A stretch of DNA of 47,755 nucleotides from Dyadobacter crusticola DSM 16708. Its GTDB lineage: Bacteria > Bacteroidota > Bacteroidia > Cytophagales > Spirosomataceae. Under the pieces are notes generated by a model that searched no databases, was not told where the DNA came from, and saw only the letters and a list, made by a program, of their open reading frames with translations. A program made the translations under genes and the position numbers. Where the stretch lies: NCBI RefSeq assembly GCF_000701505.1, contig NZ_JNJB01000023.1:1-47755 (forward strand), in the 5' to 3' direction. Shown in pieces: positions 16,381 to 24,979 of this stretch (position 1 is the first letter of the stretch; each line of letters starts with the position of its first letter).

Positions 16381-16830
16381 CTATTTGATCCAGTCCTGAA
16401 TAAATGTGACTTTGTGGGCGATGTAGGAAATTCCAAGTCCCCAAATGATCGCGCTTAGCGACATCCACATGAATATGGAGTGTTTCGGGACGCGGAATGC
16501 TACCGCAAGGATTGGTCCGAAAAGTGGCGTGAACAATGGCGGCGTCAGAAATGCGATACCGATAATGCCAAAACGTTTCCAGATATTAACGGCAATGCGG
16601 TTGGTCCGTGTGAACTTTTTAGGCTTGGACTTTCGTCTTTTTTTAATAAATGCCTGAATCCCTCCGCCGATATACGTCAATACCAAAACAGTGAACATCA
16701 TCCCAAGTGCGGAGCAAACTGCTGTTTCTATCCACGTCAATTTCAGGATTACACCGGTAATCGGGCCACCGAAGAATTTGAGTGTACTGGCAAGCGCAAC
16801 AGATAAGTATTTGAGAAGGGTGGTTTTCAT
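16381..16830 (-). CDS. Small integral membrane protein, small-multidrug-export-like
   Basis: 149 residues with about four hydrophobic segments (about 15-30, 33-57, 87-110, 118-140) split by a strongly basic loop KKRRKSKPKKFTR. GIIGIAFLTPPLFTPLFGPILAVAF resembles the re-entrant segment of small multidrug export (PF06695) and VTT-type proteins. That assignment is tentative. Its ATG follows the dxr stop with no gap (TAAATG), implying translational coupling to dxr. Confidence 0.6.
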   Translation of the reverse strand: MKTTLLKYLSVALASTLKFFGGPITGVILKLTWIETAVCSALGMMFTVLVLTYIGGGIQAFIKKRRKSKPKKFTRTNRIAVNIWKRFGIIGIAFLTPPLFTPLFGPILAVAFRVPKHSIFMWMSLSAIIWGLGISYIAHKVTFIQDWIK

Positions 16831-17991
16831 TTATACTTTCACCTGGATCATATCAGAAGCAAAACGCCTCGTTGCTTCATTGGTTTCAACATAGTCAGAA
16901 TAGGAAGGGTTACCGATGAAGGCTATTTTGGCCAGGCTTTCGGTAATTACGTCCGAAATATCCAGAAATCCTATCCGGTCGTGTAAGAATGCATCCACAG
17001 CTATTTCATTAGCCGCATTGACGATACAAGCTGCATTCCCACCTTTTTCCAAAACCTCATAAGCAATCGCAAGATTCCGGAAAGTTTCCAGATCTGGTTT
17101 TTCGAATGTTAAAGAAGGATAACTGGCAAAATTAAATCTCGAAAAATCAGATTTTAACCGGCTGGGATAGTTCAATGCATACTGAATAGGCAGCTTCATA
17201 TCCGGCAAGCCCATTTGTGCTTTGATACTACCATCTTCAAATTGCACCATTGAGTGAATAATACTCTGCGGATGCACAATCACATCGATCTGTGAAGCTT
17301 GTAAATCAAACAGCCATTTTGCTTCAATTACTTCAAGCCCCTTGTTCATCAATGTGGCGGAGTCGATGGTAATCTTCGCGCCCATTGTCCAGTTGGGGTG
17401 TTTCAATGCCAGCGCTTTGGTTACCTCTGCCAGAAACGCACGGTCTTTTCCTCTGAATGGACCACCGGAGGCAGTCAGAATAATTTTCTCTACCGGATTA
17501 TTTTCCTCTCCGGCCAGGCACTGAAATATCGCAGAATGCTCTGAATCAACGGGGTAAATACTTACGTTATGCTCCTTAGCCAAAGCGGTGATGAGCTCGC
17601 CGGCTACGACCAGCGTTTCCTTATTCGCCAATGCAATCGCTTTTCCTGCTTTGATTGCGTGGATCGTGGGCAGTAACCCGGAGTAACCGACCATTGCGGT
17701 GAGTACGATGTCTACATCGTCACTTTCAACCACCGAAACCAGCGCCTCCTCCCCCTGATGAACCTTGATCGGAAATGAAGCTAATGCGGATTTTACTTTA
17801 TCAATTTGATTTGCATTACATATCACCACCTCGGAAGGCAGGAATTTCACAGCTTGTTCGATCAGCAGATCGGCATTATTGCCGGCTGTAAGTACCGATA
17901 CAGTAAATACGTCAGGATTGGCACTGATCACGTCGAGCGCCTGTGTTCCGATCGACCCGGTTGACCCTAAAATGGCAATTCTCTTCTTCAT
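16831..17991 (-). CDS. dxr: 1-deoxy-D-xylulose 5-phosphate reductoisomerase
   Basis: 386 residues from ATG 17991 (MKKRIAILGSTGSIG); a GTG at 18012 would overlap the upstream stop and adds seven non-conserved residues. The NADPH-binding GSTGSIG is at 9-15. VDSEHSAIFQCL and the SATLMNKGLEVIEAKWLF stretch form the metal and substrate site. It makes 2-C-methyl-D-erythritol 4-phosphate, the second step of the MEP isoprenoid pathway. dxs, the first step, is at 42636 in this window. It lies 17 bases after the GH3 gene. Confidence 0.96.
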   Translation of the reverse strand: MKKRIAILGSTGSIGTQALDVISANPDVFTVSVLTAGNNADLLIEQAVKFLPSEVVICNANQIDKVKSALASFPIKVHQGEEALVSVVESDDVDIVLTAMVGYSGLLPTIHAIKAGKAIALANKETLVVAGELITALAKEHNVSIYPVDSEHSAIFQCLAGEENNPVEKIILTASGGPFRGKDRAFLAEVTKALALKHPNWTMGAKITIDSATLMNKGLEVIEAKWLFDLQASQIDVIVHPQSIIHSMVQFEDGSIKAQMGLPDMKLPIQYALNYPSRLKSDFSRFNFASYPSLTFEKPDLETFRNLAIAYEVLEKGGNAACIVNAANEIAVDAFLHDRIGFLDISDVITESLAKIAFIGNPSYSDYVETNEATRRFASDMIQVKV

Positions 17992-18008
17992 TCGATCTTC
18001 TTTTAAGG

Positions 18009-19514
18009 TCACCCCCTGTTTTTGAACTTAACCAATTCGTCTGCAATCTTTCTGTCGTTGGACAATCGCGGCACTTTATTCTGCCCGCCCAGCTTTCCAT
18101 TTGCACGCATAAAATCAATAAATGCATTCTTTGGAAGTGGTACCAATTGCAGCGTCCTCAGGATACTTCCTTCGATCAGGTCTTTATAGTAAATGTTCAG
18201 CTCTGTTAGGCGCCGGTCTACATCTGCCACAAACTGCTCCATATTATTCGGCAAAGTAGCAAACTCTACCAACCATTCGTGATAAGGAAGCCCGCCTTCC
18301 TGCGGGTTCACCATCGGCGCCACTGTAAATTCCACTACCTCCACCTCCGGGTGCCGCTCCATTCCAAATTTCAGCGCTTTTTCAATCTCCTCTCCGATCA
18401 CGTGCTCACCGAATGCAGATATAAAGTGTTTGATCCTTCCGGATACCAAAACTTTATAAGGGTTTGTAGAAACAAAGCGCACAGTATCTCCCAGTGAGTA
18501 GCCCCAAAGTCCTGCATTATTATTCACGATCATCGCGTAATTCTTGCCAACTTCCACTTCGCCGATTGAATATCTTGGCGGGTTTTCGTCAAAAAACTGA
18601 TCAGCAGGAATAAACTCGTAGAATATGCCAGTATCCAGCAAGAGCAGCAATCCTTCTTCATGCTGCACATCCTGGTAAGCAAAAAAGCCTTCGGAGGCGG
18701 GATAGAGTTCAATAGAATCGATGGGTTTACCTATCGATTCGAAAAGTTTTGCACGATACGGTTCAAAATTAACTCCTCCATATATGAAAAGAGAAAAGTC
18801 CGGAAACACGTCCTTGATCTTCTTACCTGTTCGCTCCGTAATCCTGTCGAAATACATCTGCACCCAGGGCGGGATCCCGGATATCAGCGACATTGGCTGG
18901 TCGATCGTCTCGTCGATAATCCTTTCCAGCTTTGTCTCCCAGTCCTCAATGCAGTTGGTCTCATAACTGGGCATTTGATTTCTCCTGAGATAGCCTGGCA
19001 CATGGTGGTTAGAAATACCTGACAAGCGGCCTGTCAGTACCCCGCCTGTTTCTGTCAGTACCGGGCTCCCTGACAGGAAAATAAGCTTTTTGTCTAAAAA
19101 CTGCGACTTTCCTGTTTCAGCAATATACGTCAAAATGGCATTTCTCGCCGAGTCGATGTGATTGGAAATGGAGTCTTTGGAGATCGGGATATACTTTGTC
19201 CCGGAAGTTGTTCCGGAGGTTTTGGCAAAATAAAGCGGCTTGCCTGGCCAGAGGATATTCTCTGCTCCCTCTTTGACCTTGCTGATGTACCCTTTCAGGT
19301 CTTCATAATCGGAAACCGGCACTGCCTGCTTGAAGTCCGAATAGGAATGAATATCCCTGAAATAATGGTCTTTCCCAAACTCGGTAGCTGCCGCTTTAGC
19401 AACTAATTGCTGTCTCCATTTATCCTGAACCGCAATGCTTTCAGAGATCCATTGCTTCTGCTGCTGAACTATATATCGCGCCAGCGGCCGACTCAAAATT
19501 GCTTTGATTCCCAT
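18009..19514 (-). CDS. GH3 auxin-responsive promoter family protein (acyl-adenylate ligase-like)
   Basis: 501 residues. KTSGTTSGTKYIPIS near 110 is the P-loop-like ATP-binding segment of the ANL superfamily as it appears in GH3 proteins. SIELYPASEGFFAYQ and the SLGDTVRF then SGRIKHFISAFGEHV stretches are further family marks. Plant GH3 enzymes conjugate amino acids to hormones through acyl adenylates; the substrate of bacterial members is unknown. It is first gene of a GH3-dxr-membrane protein operon and has a strong promoter just upstream, giving an almost leaderless mRNA. Confidence 0.9.
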   Translation of the reverse strand: MGIKAILSRPLARYIVQQQKQWISESIAVQDKWRQQLVAKAAATEFGKDHYFRDIHSYSDFKQAVPVSDYEDLKGYISKVKEGAENILWPGKPLYFAKTSGTTSGTKYIPISKDSISNHIDSARNAILTYIAETGKSQFLDKKLIFLSGSPVLTETGGVLTGRLSGISNHHVPGYLRRNQMPSYETNCIEDWETKLERIIDETIDQPMSLISGIPPWVQMYFDRITERTGKKIKDVFPDFSLFIYGGVNFEPYRAKLFESIGKPIDSIELYPASEGFFAYQDVQHEEGLLLLLDTGIFYEFIPADQFFDENPPRYSIGEVEVGKNYAMIVNNNAGLWGYSLGDTVRFVSTNPYKVLVSGRIKHFISAFGEHVIGEEIEKALKFGMERHPEVEVVEFTVAPMVNPQEGGLPYHEWLVEFATLPNNMEQFVADVDRRLTELNIYYKDLIEGSILRTLQLVPLPKNAFIDFMRANGKLGGQNKVPRLSNDRKIADELVKFKNRG

Positions 19515-19522
19515 AGTAAAAA

Positions 19523-19555
19523 CAAAGGTACGTAGTAATTGTAAATTCTGTCAAA
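19523..19555 (-). promoter_or_regulatory. Promoter of the GH3-dxr operon
   Basis: On the minus strand TTTG (19555-19552) is followed after 21 bases by TACCTTTG (19530-19523), a good -33/-7 pair of the Bacteroidota primary sigma factor. Initiation about seven bases downstream would fall within a few bases of the ATG at 19514. Confidence 0.7.
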
Positions 19556-19616
19556 GGGGCTAATTATGACGCTTTTTTACCCACTTTGAGGCAACTTCCT
19601 AAATTTTTTAAATGCC

Positions 19617-19646
19617 TTTGTTTGTGGACAATAATCTGTAATTTTG
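19617..19646 (+). promoter_or_regulatory. Promoter of mreB
   Basis: TTTG at 19617-19620 and TAATTTTG at 19639-19646 are separated by 18 bases, matching the Bacteroidota -33/-7 arrangement. The mreB start is 41 bases downstream. Confidence 0.7.
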
Positions 19647-19687
19647 CCAACCTGAAATCAAAGTGAGCGCAAATTTTAACAAATTAT

Positions 19688-20713
19688 ATGGGATTGTTTG
19701 ATTTTTTGACTAGCGATATTGCGATTGATTTAGGTACTGCCAATACTTTGATCATTCATAAAGATACAGTTGTAGTTGACGAGCCTTCTATCATTGCCAT
19801 GGACAAAACCACGGGCAAAGTTCTGGCGATAGGCCACACGGCCATGCAGATGCATGAGAAGACCAACGAAAATATAAAAACAATCCGCCCACTCAAAGAT
19901 GGCGTTATTGCAGATTTTACGGCGGCCGAAATGATGATCCGCGGCATGATCAAAATGATCGATACCGGCAGCCGGTTTTTTACGCCTTCGCACCGAATGG
20001 TAGTTTGTATTCCTTCGGGAATTACGGAAGTTGAAAAGCGCGCTGTAAAGGATTCTTGTGAGCATGCCGGCGCCAAGGAAGTTTACATGGTACATGAGCC
20101 AATTGCAGCTGCAATTGGCATCGGGATCGATATTACACAGCCGAATGGTGTGATGATCGTGGACATTGGTGGTGGTACTACTGAGATCGCGGTAATTGCA
20201 CTTTCCGGTATTGTCTGCGAGCAGTCTGTCCGCATTGCGGGGGACGTTTTCACGCGTGATATCGTCGATTACATGCGTCGTGAGCACAATCTGCTGATCG
20301 GTGAGCGCTCTGCGGAACTGATCAAAATGGCGATCGGCTCTGCTTCGCCTGAGTTGGAAGTTCCTCTAGACGACTACCAGATCCGCGGACGCGATTTAAT
20401 GACAGGTATTCCAAAGGAAATTCGCGTGACGTATAGTGAAATCGCGTATTCTCTTGACAAGTCTATTTCAAAAATTGAGGAAGGCGTCATGAAGGCGCTG
20501 GAAATCTCTCCACCTGAGCTTTCAGCCGACATTTTCAAAAACGGTATTTACCTGACAGGCGGCGGGGCTCTGATCCACGGTTTGGACAGGCGCATTGCTC
20601 AGAAAACAAAATTACCCGTTCACATTGCTGACGATCCTTTAAAGGCAGTAGTAAAAGGTACAGGAGAAGTTCTGAAAAATCTTGAACTCTACAAGCCTGT
20701 ACTGATTTCTTAG
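19688..20713 (+). CDS. mreB: Rod shape-determining protein MreB
   Basis: 341 residues of the actin-like ATPase family: phosphate 1 motif IDLGTANTLI near 13-22, connect/phosphate 2 VDIGGGTTEIAV near 159-170, and the adenosine motif LTGGGALIHGLDRRI near 288-302. MreB forms membrane-bound filaments that direct side-wall peptidoglycan synthesis in rod-shaped cells. The start ATG follows a good promoter. mreC follows after a 125-base gap with its own promoter motif. Confidence 0.97.
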   Translation: MGLFDFLTSDIAIDLGTANTLIIHKDTVVVDEPSIIAMDKTTGKVLAIGHTAMQMHEKTNENIKTIRPLKDGVIADFTAAEMMIRGMIKMIDTGSRFFTPSHRMVVCIPSGITEVEKRAVKDSCEHAGAKEVYMVHEPIAAAIGIGIDITQPNGVMIVDIGGGTTEIAVIALSGIVCEQSVRIAGDVFTRDIVDYMRREHNLLIGERSAELIKMAIGSASPELEVPLDDYQIRGRDLMTGIPKEIRVTYSEIAYSLDKSISKIEEGVMKALEISPPELSADIFKNGIYLTGGGALIHGLDRRIAQKTKLPVHIADDPLKAVVKGTGEVLKNLELYKPVLIS

Positions 20714-20772
20714 GATCGGCTCGCGCATAGTTTATCAATTTGGCGCCTGGCGCCCGACGTTCAAAAAATTTA

Positions 20773-20780
20773 TATTTTTG
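20773..20780 (+). promoter_or_regulatory. Candidate separate promoter for mreCD
   Basis: TATTTTTG fits TAnnTTTG, 58 bases before mreC in the unusually long mreB-mreC gap. It suggests mreCD can be expressed apart from mreB. The -33 position is weak. Confidence 0.5.
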
Positions 20781-20838
20781 CGCATCGTGCGCCACACACG
20801 TATGTCGATTGATGAACTGCGCGTGAACATTTTAGCCC

Positions 20839-21678
20839 ATGCTCCAACTTGTTGATTTCGTTATTCGAAATCGTTTTTTCCTGGTTTTCGTATTGCTGGA
20901 AGTACTCAGTGTCTGGCTCATCGTGCGCAGTAATACCTATTGGGGAGCTACTTATTTCAATACCTCCAATTACTACGTTGCCAAAACACTCGCCTTCTCC
21001 AACTCAGCCCGGGAGTTTACCAAGTTGGACGAAATCAATGCAGACCTTGCCGCTGAGAATGCGAGATTGCATGCGCTCGTTACAACTTTGAACCAGAAAC
21101 AGCCCGTCGATGCTCCCGCAGGTTATATTCCTGATTCAGTATTTGCTTCAAGATACACCTACACGGTGGCAAAGGTGGTCGACAATGAGACCAATAAGCA
21201 GAACAATGTACTTACCATAGACAAAGGTACCGCCCACGGGATCAAACCGGGAATGGGCGTTATTTCGGCTACCGGCGTAGTAGGAAAAGTTCGATTCTGT
21301 TCCGAGCATTATTCCGTAATCACTTCGATCCTGCATTCACAATTTATGGTATCCAGCAAATTGGTACGCAGCAAAGAGATAGGATACGCCAAATGGCCCG
21401 GAAAGGATCCAAACTTCATTGATCTGATTGACGTATCCAAGTACACGAAGATCTTCAAGGGAGACTCTGCGGTTACCTCTGACCAAAACTCGGTGTTCCC
21501 TCCTGGCATTATGGTCGGCAAGGTGGAGAGTGTAAGCGTGCACCCGAATCAGACCTTTTACAATATCACTTTAAGGCTCTCTACAGACTTCCGAAACCTC
21601 TCTTACGTTTATGTGGTACAAAATCAACAACTTGGGGAGCAGGAAAGTCTGAAAGAACGTACTATTGAGAAACGATGA
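20839..21678 (+). CDS. mreC: Rod shape-determining protein MreC
   Basis: 279 residues. Short cytoplasmic N-terminus, one membrane helix (about 12-28), a coiled-coil stretch (about 62-88, with ENARLHALVTTLNQK), then the beta-barrel MreC domain including NNVLTIDKGTAHGIKPGMGV and a late PPGIMVGKV. MreC bridges MreB/MreD and the elongation penicillin-binding proteins from the periplasmic side. It overlaps mreD by four bases. Confidence 0.94.
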   Translation: MLQLVDFVIRNRFFLVFVLLEVLSVWLIVRSNTYWGATYFNTSNYYVAKTLAFSNSAREFTKLDEINADLAAENARLHALVTTLNQKQPVDAPAGYIPDSVFASRYTYTVAKVVDNETNKQNNVLTIDKGTAHGIKPGMGVISATGVVGKVRFCSEHYSVITSILHSQFMVSSKLVRSKEIGYAKWPGKDPNFIDLIDVSKYTKIFKGDSAVTSDQNSVFPPGIMVGKVESVSVHPNQTFYNITLRLSTDFRNLSYVYVVQNQQLGEQESLKERTIEKR

Positions 21679-22178
21679 GTTTAAGAGAAGCCATACAATA
21701 TTCGCTGATGATCCTGCTGTACCTTTTCCTGCAGATCTTCTTTATGCGCAATATGGTCTTGTTCAACTACGCATTTTGCTTTATCTATATCGCCGGGGTT
21801 TTGCTGCTGCCAGCTGACATTGACAGGATGTATTTGCTGCTGATTGCATTTGGGATCGGTTTTACGGTCGATGTTTTTTCAAATACATTTGGCATGCATG
21901 CCTCCGCCACAGTCCTCATCGCCTACATACGCCCTTTCCTGATCCACTTTCAAATGAAGTCAAAGGGAGCCGAGAGAGCGGAGGTCGGGATCCGCACGCA
22001 GGGCTTTGGTGCATTCATTACTTACATATTTCCGCTGGTCCTGCTGCATCACTCCGTTCTTTTCTTAATGGAGATCAATCACTTTGGAATGATCCTTTAT
22101 ACCCTCATCCGCATTGGTGCCAGCACCCTCCTGACTACGCTCCTCATTATATTACTGGAACTTTTTTCCAAACGCTGA
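21675..22178 (+). CDS. mreD: Rod shape-determining protein MreD
   Basis: 167 residues with about five hydrophobic segments, matching the MreD family. The ATGA overlap with mreC implies coupled translation. DVFSNTFGMHASATVLIAY near 74-92 is the usual conserved region. In many Bacteroidota, mrdA (PBP2) and rodA follow mreD, but here the next gene is an ECF sigma factor, so these genes must be elsewhere. Confidence 0.9.
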   Translation: MSLREAIQYSLMILLYLFLQIFFMRNMVLFNYAFCFIYIAGVLLLPADIDRMYLLLIAFGIGFTVDVFSNTFGMHASATVLIAYIRPFLIHFQMKSKGAERAEVGIRTQGFGAFITYIFPLVLLHHSVLFLMEINHFGMILYTLIRIGASTLLTTLLIILLELFSKR

Positions 22179-22396
22179 ATATGCCAATTTGGCACAATCC
22201 TGATTTTGGCTCGGAATTTGATGTAGCTACATTAATTGTGCGATGAGCAGAAAGGCAGTTTTCGGAAATGTTGAGTTCTGTCTTTTTATAATTTTATCGT
22301 GAAGCAGTGGCTGTTAAATAGCTTCAACGAGCCATTTGTCAAAAATAATTTGTACCGTTTGGAGCTGTTATTAATCTTTGTAAATTCAGCATTCCT
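22179..22396. other. Intergenic region between mreD and the sigma factor gene
   Basis: 218 bases. A 13-base interrupted palindrome, TGCCAATTTGGCA at 22182-22194, starts four bases after the mreD stop. A TTTG at 22349-22352 followed after 19 bases by TAATCTTTG at 22372-22380 is a near-consensus promoter for the sigma factor gene. A 21-codon reading frame from 22181 is unsupported. I see no tRNA or terminator. Confidence 0.5.
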
Positions 22397-22996
22397 ATGT
22401 TAGTTGCCATGTCAGAAACGCTCACGACTAATGGATACACGGATGATCTTCGTTATGAAGTATTTAACCGCGAATTCATGCCTCATATCGACTCCATGTA
22501 TAACTTCGCCTTTCGCCTTACCATGGATGAAGACGATGCAAATGACCTGGTGCAGGATACTTATTTAAAAGCTTTCCGGTTTATTTCTTCGTTTGAACAA
22601 GGTACAAATGCCAAAGCCTGGTTATTTAGGATCCTTAAAAATAGCTTCATAAACGATTACCGCAAGAAGAGCAAAGAACCCTCGAAAGTCGATTACCAGG
22701 AGGTTGAAACCACATACAATTCAGAAGAAGCTTCCGACACTACTTACACTGTCGATCTGCGTGCAGATGCAGTTCAGGAGCTGATCGGGGATGAAGTAGC
22801 CAATGCATTGAACGCACTGCCGGTAGACTTCCGGACCGTGATCATCCTTTGCGATATTGAAGGTTTCACTTACGAAGAAATGGCCAAGATACTTGACATC
22901 CCTATCGGTACCGTACGTTCAAGGCTGCACCGCGCGCGTAATCTTTTGAAAGAAAAATTAAAGAGTTATGCAAGCTCAATGGGATATGATTCATAG
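22397..22996 (+). CDS. RNA polymerase ECF sigma factor
   Basis: 199 residues. Region 2 (about 25-95) carries DEDDANDLVQDTYLKAFRF and AWLFRILKNSFINDYRK; region 4 (about 135-190) carries LPVDFRTVIILCDIEGFTYEEMA and GTVRSRLHRARNLLK, a helix-turn-helix for -35 recognition. This is a sigma-E/SigR-like group IV factor. An ATG four codons in (22409) gives a leader of normal length and could be the real start. It pairs with the zinc-type anti-sigma gene 79 bases downstream. Confidence 0.93.
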   Translation: MLVAMSETLTTNGYTDDLRYEVFNREFMPHIDSMYNFAFRLTMDEDDANDLVQDTYLKAFRFISSFEQGTNAKAWLFRILKNSFINDYRKKSKEPSKVDYQEVETTYNSEEASDTTYTVDLRADAVQELIGDEVANALNALPVDFRTVIILCDIEGFTYEEMAKILDIPIGTVRSRLHRARNLLKEKLKSYASSMGYDS

Positions 22997-23075
22997 GTTG
23001 TGAAACTTTTTTTGCAACCTATTCGGTTATAGGGTACAACAGAAACTTATTCCATTATTCTTTTCATTTTAAGTA

Positions 23076-23366
23076 ATGAATGCATCTCCAACGACGCCTT
23101 CTGTGACAGAAGCTGCGCAAAACAAAGTCATGAAGCACACGTGTGAGCACCGCGCTCAGTGTATGAAGGTCATTCAGGCAATCCTGGATGATGAGGCGAC
23201 CGAAGCTGAAAAAGACCATTTTCGTGAAAATATGGATACATGCATTCCCTGCATCGAAGCCTATCGACTTGAAAAGTGCATCAAAGACTCGCTCAACCAC
23301 AAAATAGAGAAAAAGCCCTGCCCTGAAAGTATCCTCAATACGATTTTAACTAAAATCAACAGTTAA
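23076..23366 (+). CDS. Putative zinc-binding anti-sigma factor (RsrA/ZAS-like)
   Basis: 96 residues, soluble, no membrane segment. A His then CxxC arrangement (KDHFRENMDTCIPCIEAY, H48 region) followed by RLEKCIKDSL resembles ZAS anti-sigma factors, in which His and Cys bind zinc and oxidation releases the sigma factor. Here His to first Cys is eight residues, longer than the usual four, and further Cys residues (CEHRAQC near 22-28) are present. Pairing with the ECF sigma gene supports the role; redox sensing is inference. Confidence 0.8.
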   Translation: MNASPTTPSVTEAAQNKVMKHTCEHRAQCMKVIQAILDDEATEAEKDHFRENMDTCIPCIEAYRLEKCIKDSLNHKIEKKPCPESILNTILTKINS

Positions 23367-23375
23367 GCTGTTCGT

Positions 23376-23945
23376 GTGAAAGGTAAGCTCATCATATTTT
23401 CTGCCCCTTCCGGTTCCGGAAAAACTACCATCGTAAGACACTTATTAAGTAAGTATAGTAACCAGCTCGCATTCTCGGTTTCGGCTTGTACGCGCGAGAA
23501 AAGGGATCACGAAATCCCGGGTAAGGATTACTACTTTCTCTCATTAGCCGACTTCCGTCAGAAAATTGCTGACCAGGAGTTTGCCGAATGGGAAGAAGTG
23601 TACGCGGGCAATTATTACGGTACATTAAAGTCAGAAATCCGGCGCTTGTGGGGACAGGGAAAACACGTGATTTTTGATGTAGACGTAAAGGGCGGTTTGA
23701 AGCTGAAAGAAGCTTACGGCGACCAGGCTCTCGCTGTTTTTGTGAAGGTTACTTCCGAAGAAGAAATACAGCGCCGCCTTGCAGGGCGAGGTACAGAATC
23801 GGCGGATACGCTCGCTACCAGGCTCGCCAAAGTACGCTATGAGCAAAGCTTTGAGCATGAATTTGACGAAGTGCTGATCAACAATGAGCTGAACGTAGCC
23901 CTTGAAAACGCAGAAAAGCTGGTAGAACGTTTTCTTGCATCTTAA
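23376..23945 (+). CDS. gmk: Guanylate kinase
   Basis: 189 residues starting at GTG 23376. P-loop FSAPSGSGKTTIVRHL at 7-22, GMP-binding SVSACTREKRDHEIPGKDYY near 37-56, and DVKGGLKLKE near 102. It phosphorylates GMP to GDP. It starts nine bases after the anti-sigma gene and is followed by nadD nine bases later, so the sigma, anti-sigma, gmk and nadD genes likely form one transcript. Confidence 0.96.
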   Translation: MKGKLIIFSAPSGSGKTTIVRHLLSKYSNQLAFSVSACTREKRDHEIPGKDYYFLSLADFRQKIADQEFAEWEEVYAGNYYGTLKSEIRRLWGQGKHVIFDVDVKGGLKLKEAYGDQALAVFVKVTSEEEIQRRLAGRGTESADTLATRLAKVRYEQSFEHEFDEVLINNELNVALENAEKLVERFLAS

Positions 23946-23954
23946 CTTCACTGC

Positions 23955-24527
23955 ATGAAAATCGGTCTATTCTTCGGGTCATTCAATCCCATTCACATCG
24001 GGCATTTGATCATCGCCAATACAATGCAGGCTACTACCGACCTTGAACAGGTTTGGTTTATCGTCAGTCCGCAAAATCCTTTTAAAAAGAACAGCAGTCT
24101 GCTGCACGAATTCGACCGCTTCGATTTGGTAGAACGGGCAATCGCTGACAATCCCGCATTCCGGGCCAGTGACATTGAGTTTCACATGCCCAAGCCAAGT
24201 TACACCATTGATACGCTGATCCGCCTTCAGGAGAAATTTCCGCAGCACGAGTTCAGGCTGATTATGGGCGAAGACAATCTGGCGCAATTTCCCAACTGGA
24301 AAAACTATGAGCAGGTACTGGAATATACTGGCCTGTATGTGTACCCGAGACCTGGATCAAAGGCGCATTTGTTTGCAAATCACAAGGCAGTAAGGTTTGT
24401 TGAAGCACCTCTGCTGGATATCTCAGCTACATTTATCCGGTCTGCGATAAAAAAAGGGATATCGATTAAATACCTCGTATCTGAGCCGGTAGAGCAACTG
24501 ATCAAGATTAAGAAGTTCTACCTGTAA
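23955..24527 (+). CDS. nadD: Nicotinate-nucleotide adenylyltransferase
   Basis: 190 residues. GLFFGSFNPIHIGHLIIAN at 4-22 holds the HxGH nucleotidyltransferase motif, and the C-terminal ISATFIRSAIKKG is the ISSTxIR motif. It converts nicotinate mononucleotide to deamido-NAD in NAD synthesis. It ends exactly one base before the stop of the convergent lipoprotein gene, with no room for a terminator between them. Confidence 0.95.
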   Translation: MKIGLFFGSFNPIHIGHLIIANTMQATTDLEQVWFIVSPQNPFKKNSSLLHEFDRFDLVERAIADNPAFRASDIEFHMPKPSYTIDTLIRLQEKFPQHEFRLIMGEDNLAQFPNWKNYEQVLEYTGLYVYPRPGSKAHLFANHKAVRFVEAPLLDISATFIRSAIKKGISIKYLVSEPVEQLIKIKKFYL

Positions 24528-24917
24528 CTACAATGGGCGGCTCTGGTAAGTAATTTCCGACAGAAGCCCCACCGCATTGAATTTTAGAATCACTTTTTCT
24601 GCATTCGAGGCCGACTGGATATTTTCGCATTGTGGACCTTTCTCCAAAAAATAGACATAGAACTTCTGGTTCCGCTCTCCAAGCTGGTGAATATCTGGCC
24701 TGCCGAGGATTTTAGTAATATCGTCCGCAAATTTCCCTTTCAACTCGTCCTGTACAGCCGTAAAGTCTTGTTTAAGCTTTCCACGAACATCTTCGCAGCC
24801 ACCGCGATCAGAACGCCATTTTTTCAGGTCTAAAACGCCTAGCTTGTCTGGCGCAGAGCCGCATGCATTCAATACTACAAAAAGTATCAGGATATAAAAT
24901 TTGTCCGCAAATTTCAT
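24528..24917 (-). CDS. Small lipoprotein, BamE/SmpA-like fold
   Basis: 129 residues from ATG 24917. A lipoprotein signal ends in LNAC (lipidated Cys near 18). The mature part has DITKILGRPDIHQLGE, a YVYFLEKG strand and a C-terminal ILKFNAVGLLSEITY, the pattern of SmpA/OmlA (BamE) domains with a GxPd turn followed by strands. I did not recognise a closer family. An outer-membrane-assembly or envelope-associated role would be inference. The gene converges on nadD. Confidence 0.68.
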   Translation of the reverse strand: MKFADKFYILILFVVLNACGSAPDKLGVLDLKKWRSDRGGCEDVRGKLKQDFTAVQDELKGKFADDITKILGRPDIHQLGERNQKFYVYFLEKGPQCENIQSASNAEKVILKFNAVGLLSEITYQSRPL

Positions 24918-24979
24918 TTTAGACAATCGCTTCGTTAAGTTTAAATTGATGCACGAAGCTACCTTATACTTCTCAATAG

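Noticed and set aside
22181..22246. 21-codon frame directly after mreD
   Set aside because: Too short, no ribosome site or recognisable motif; likely chance.
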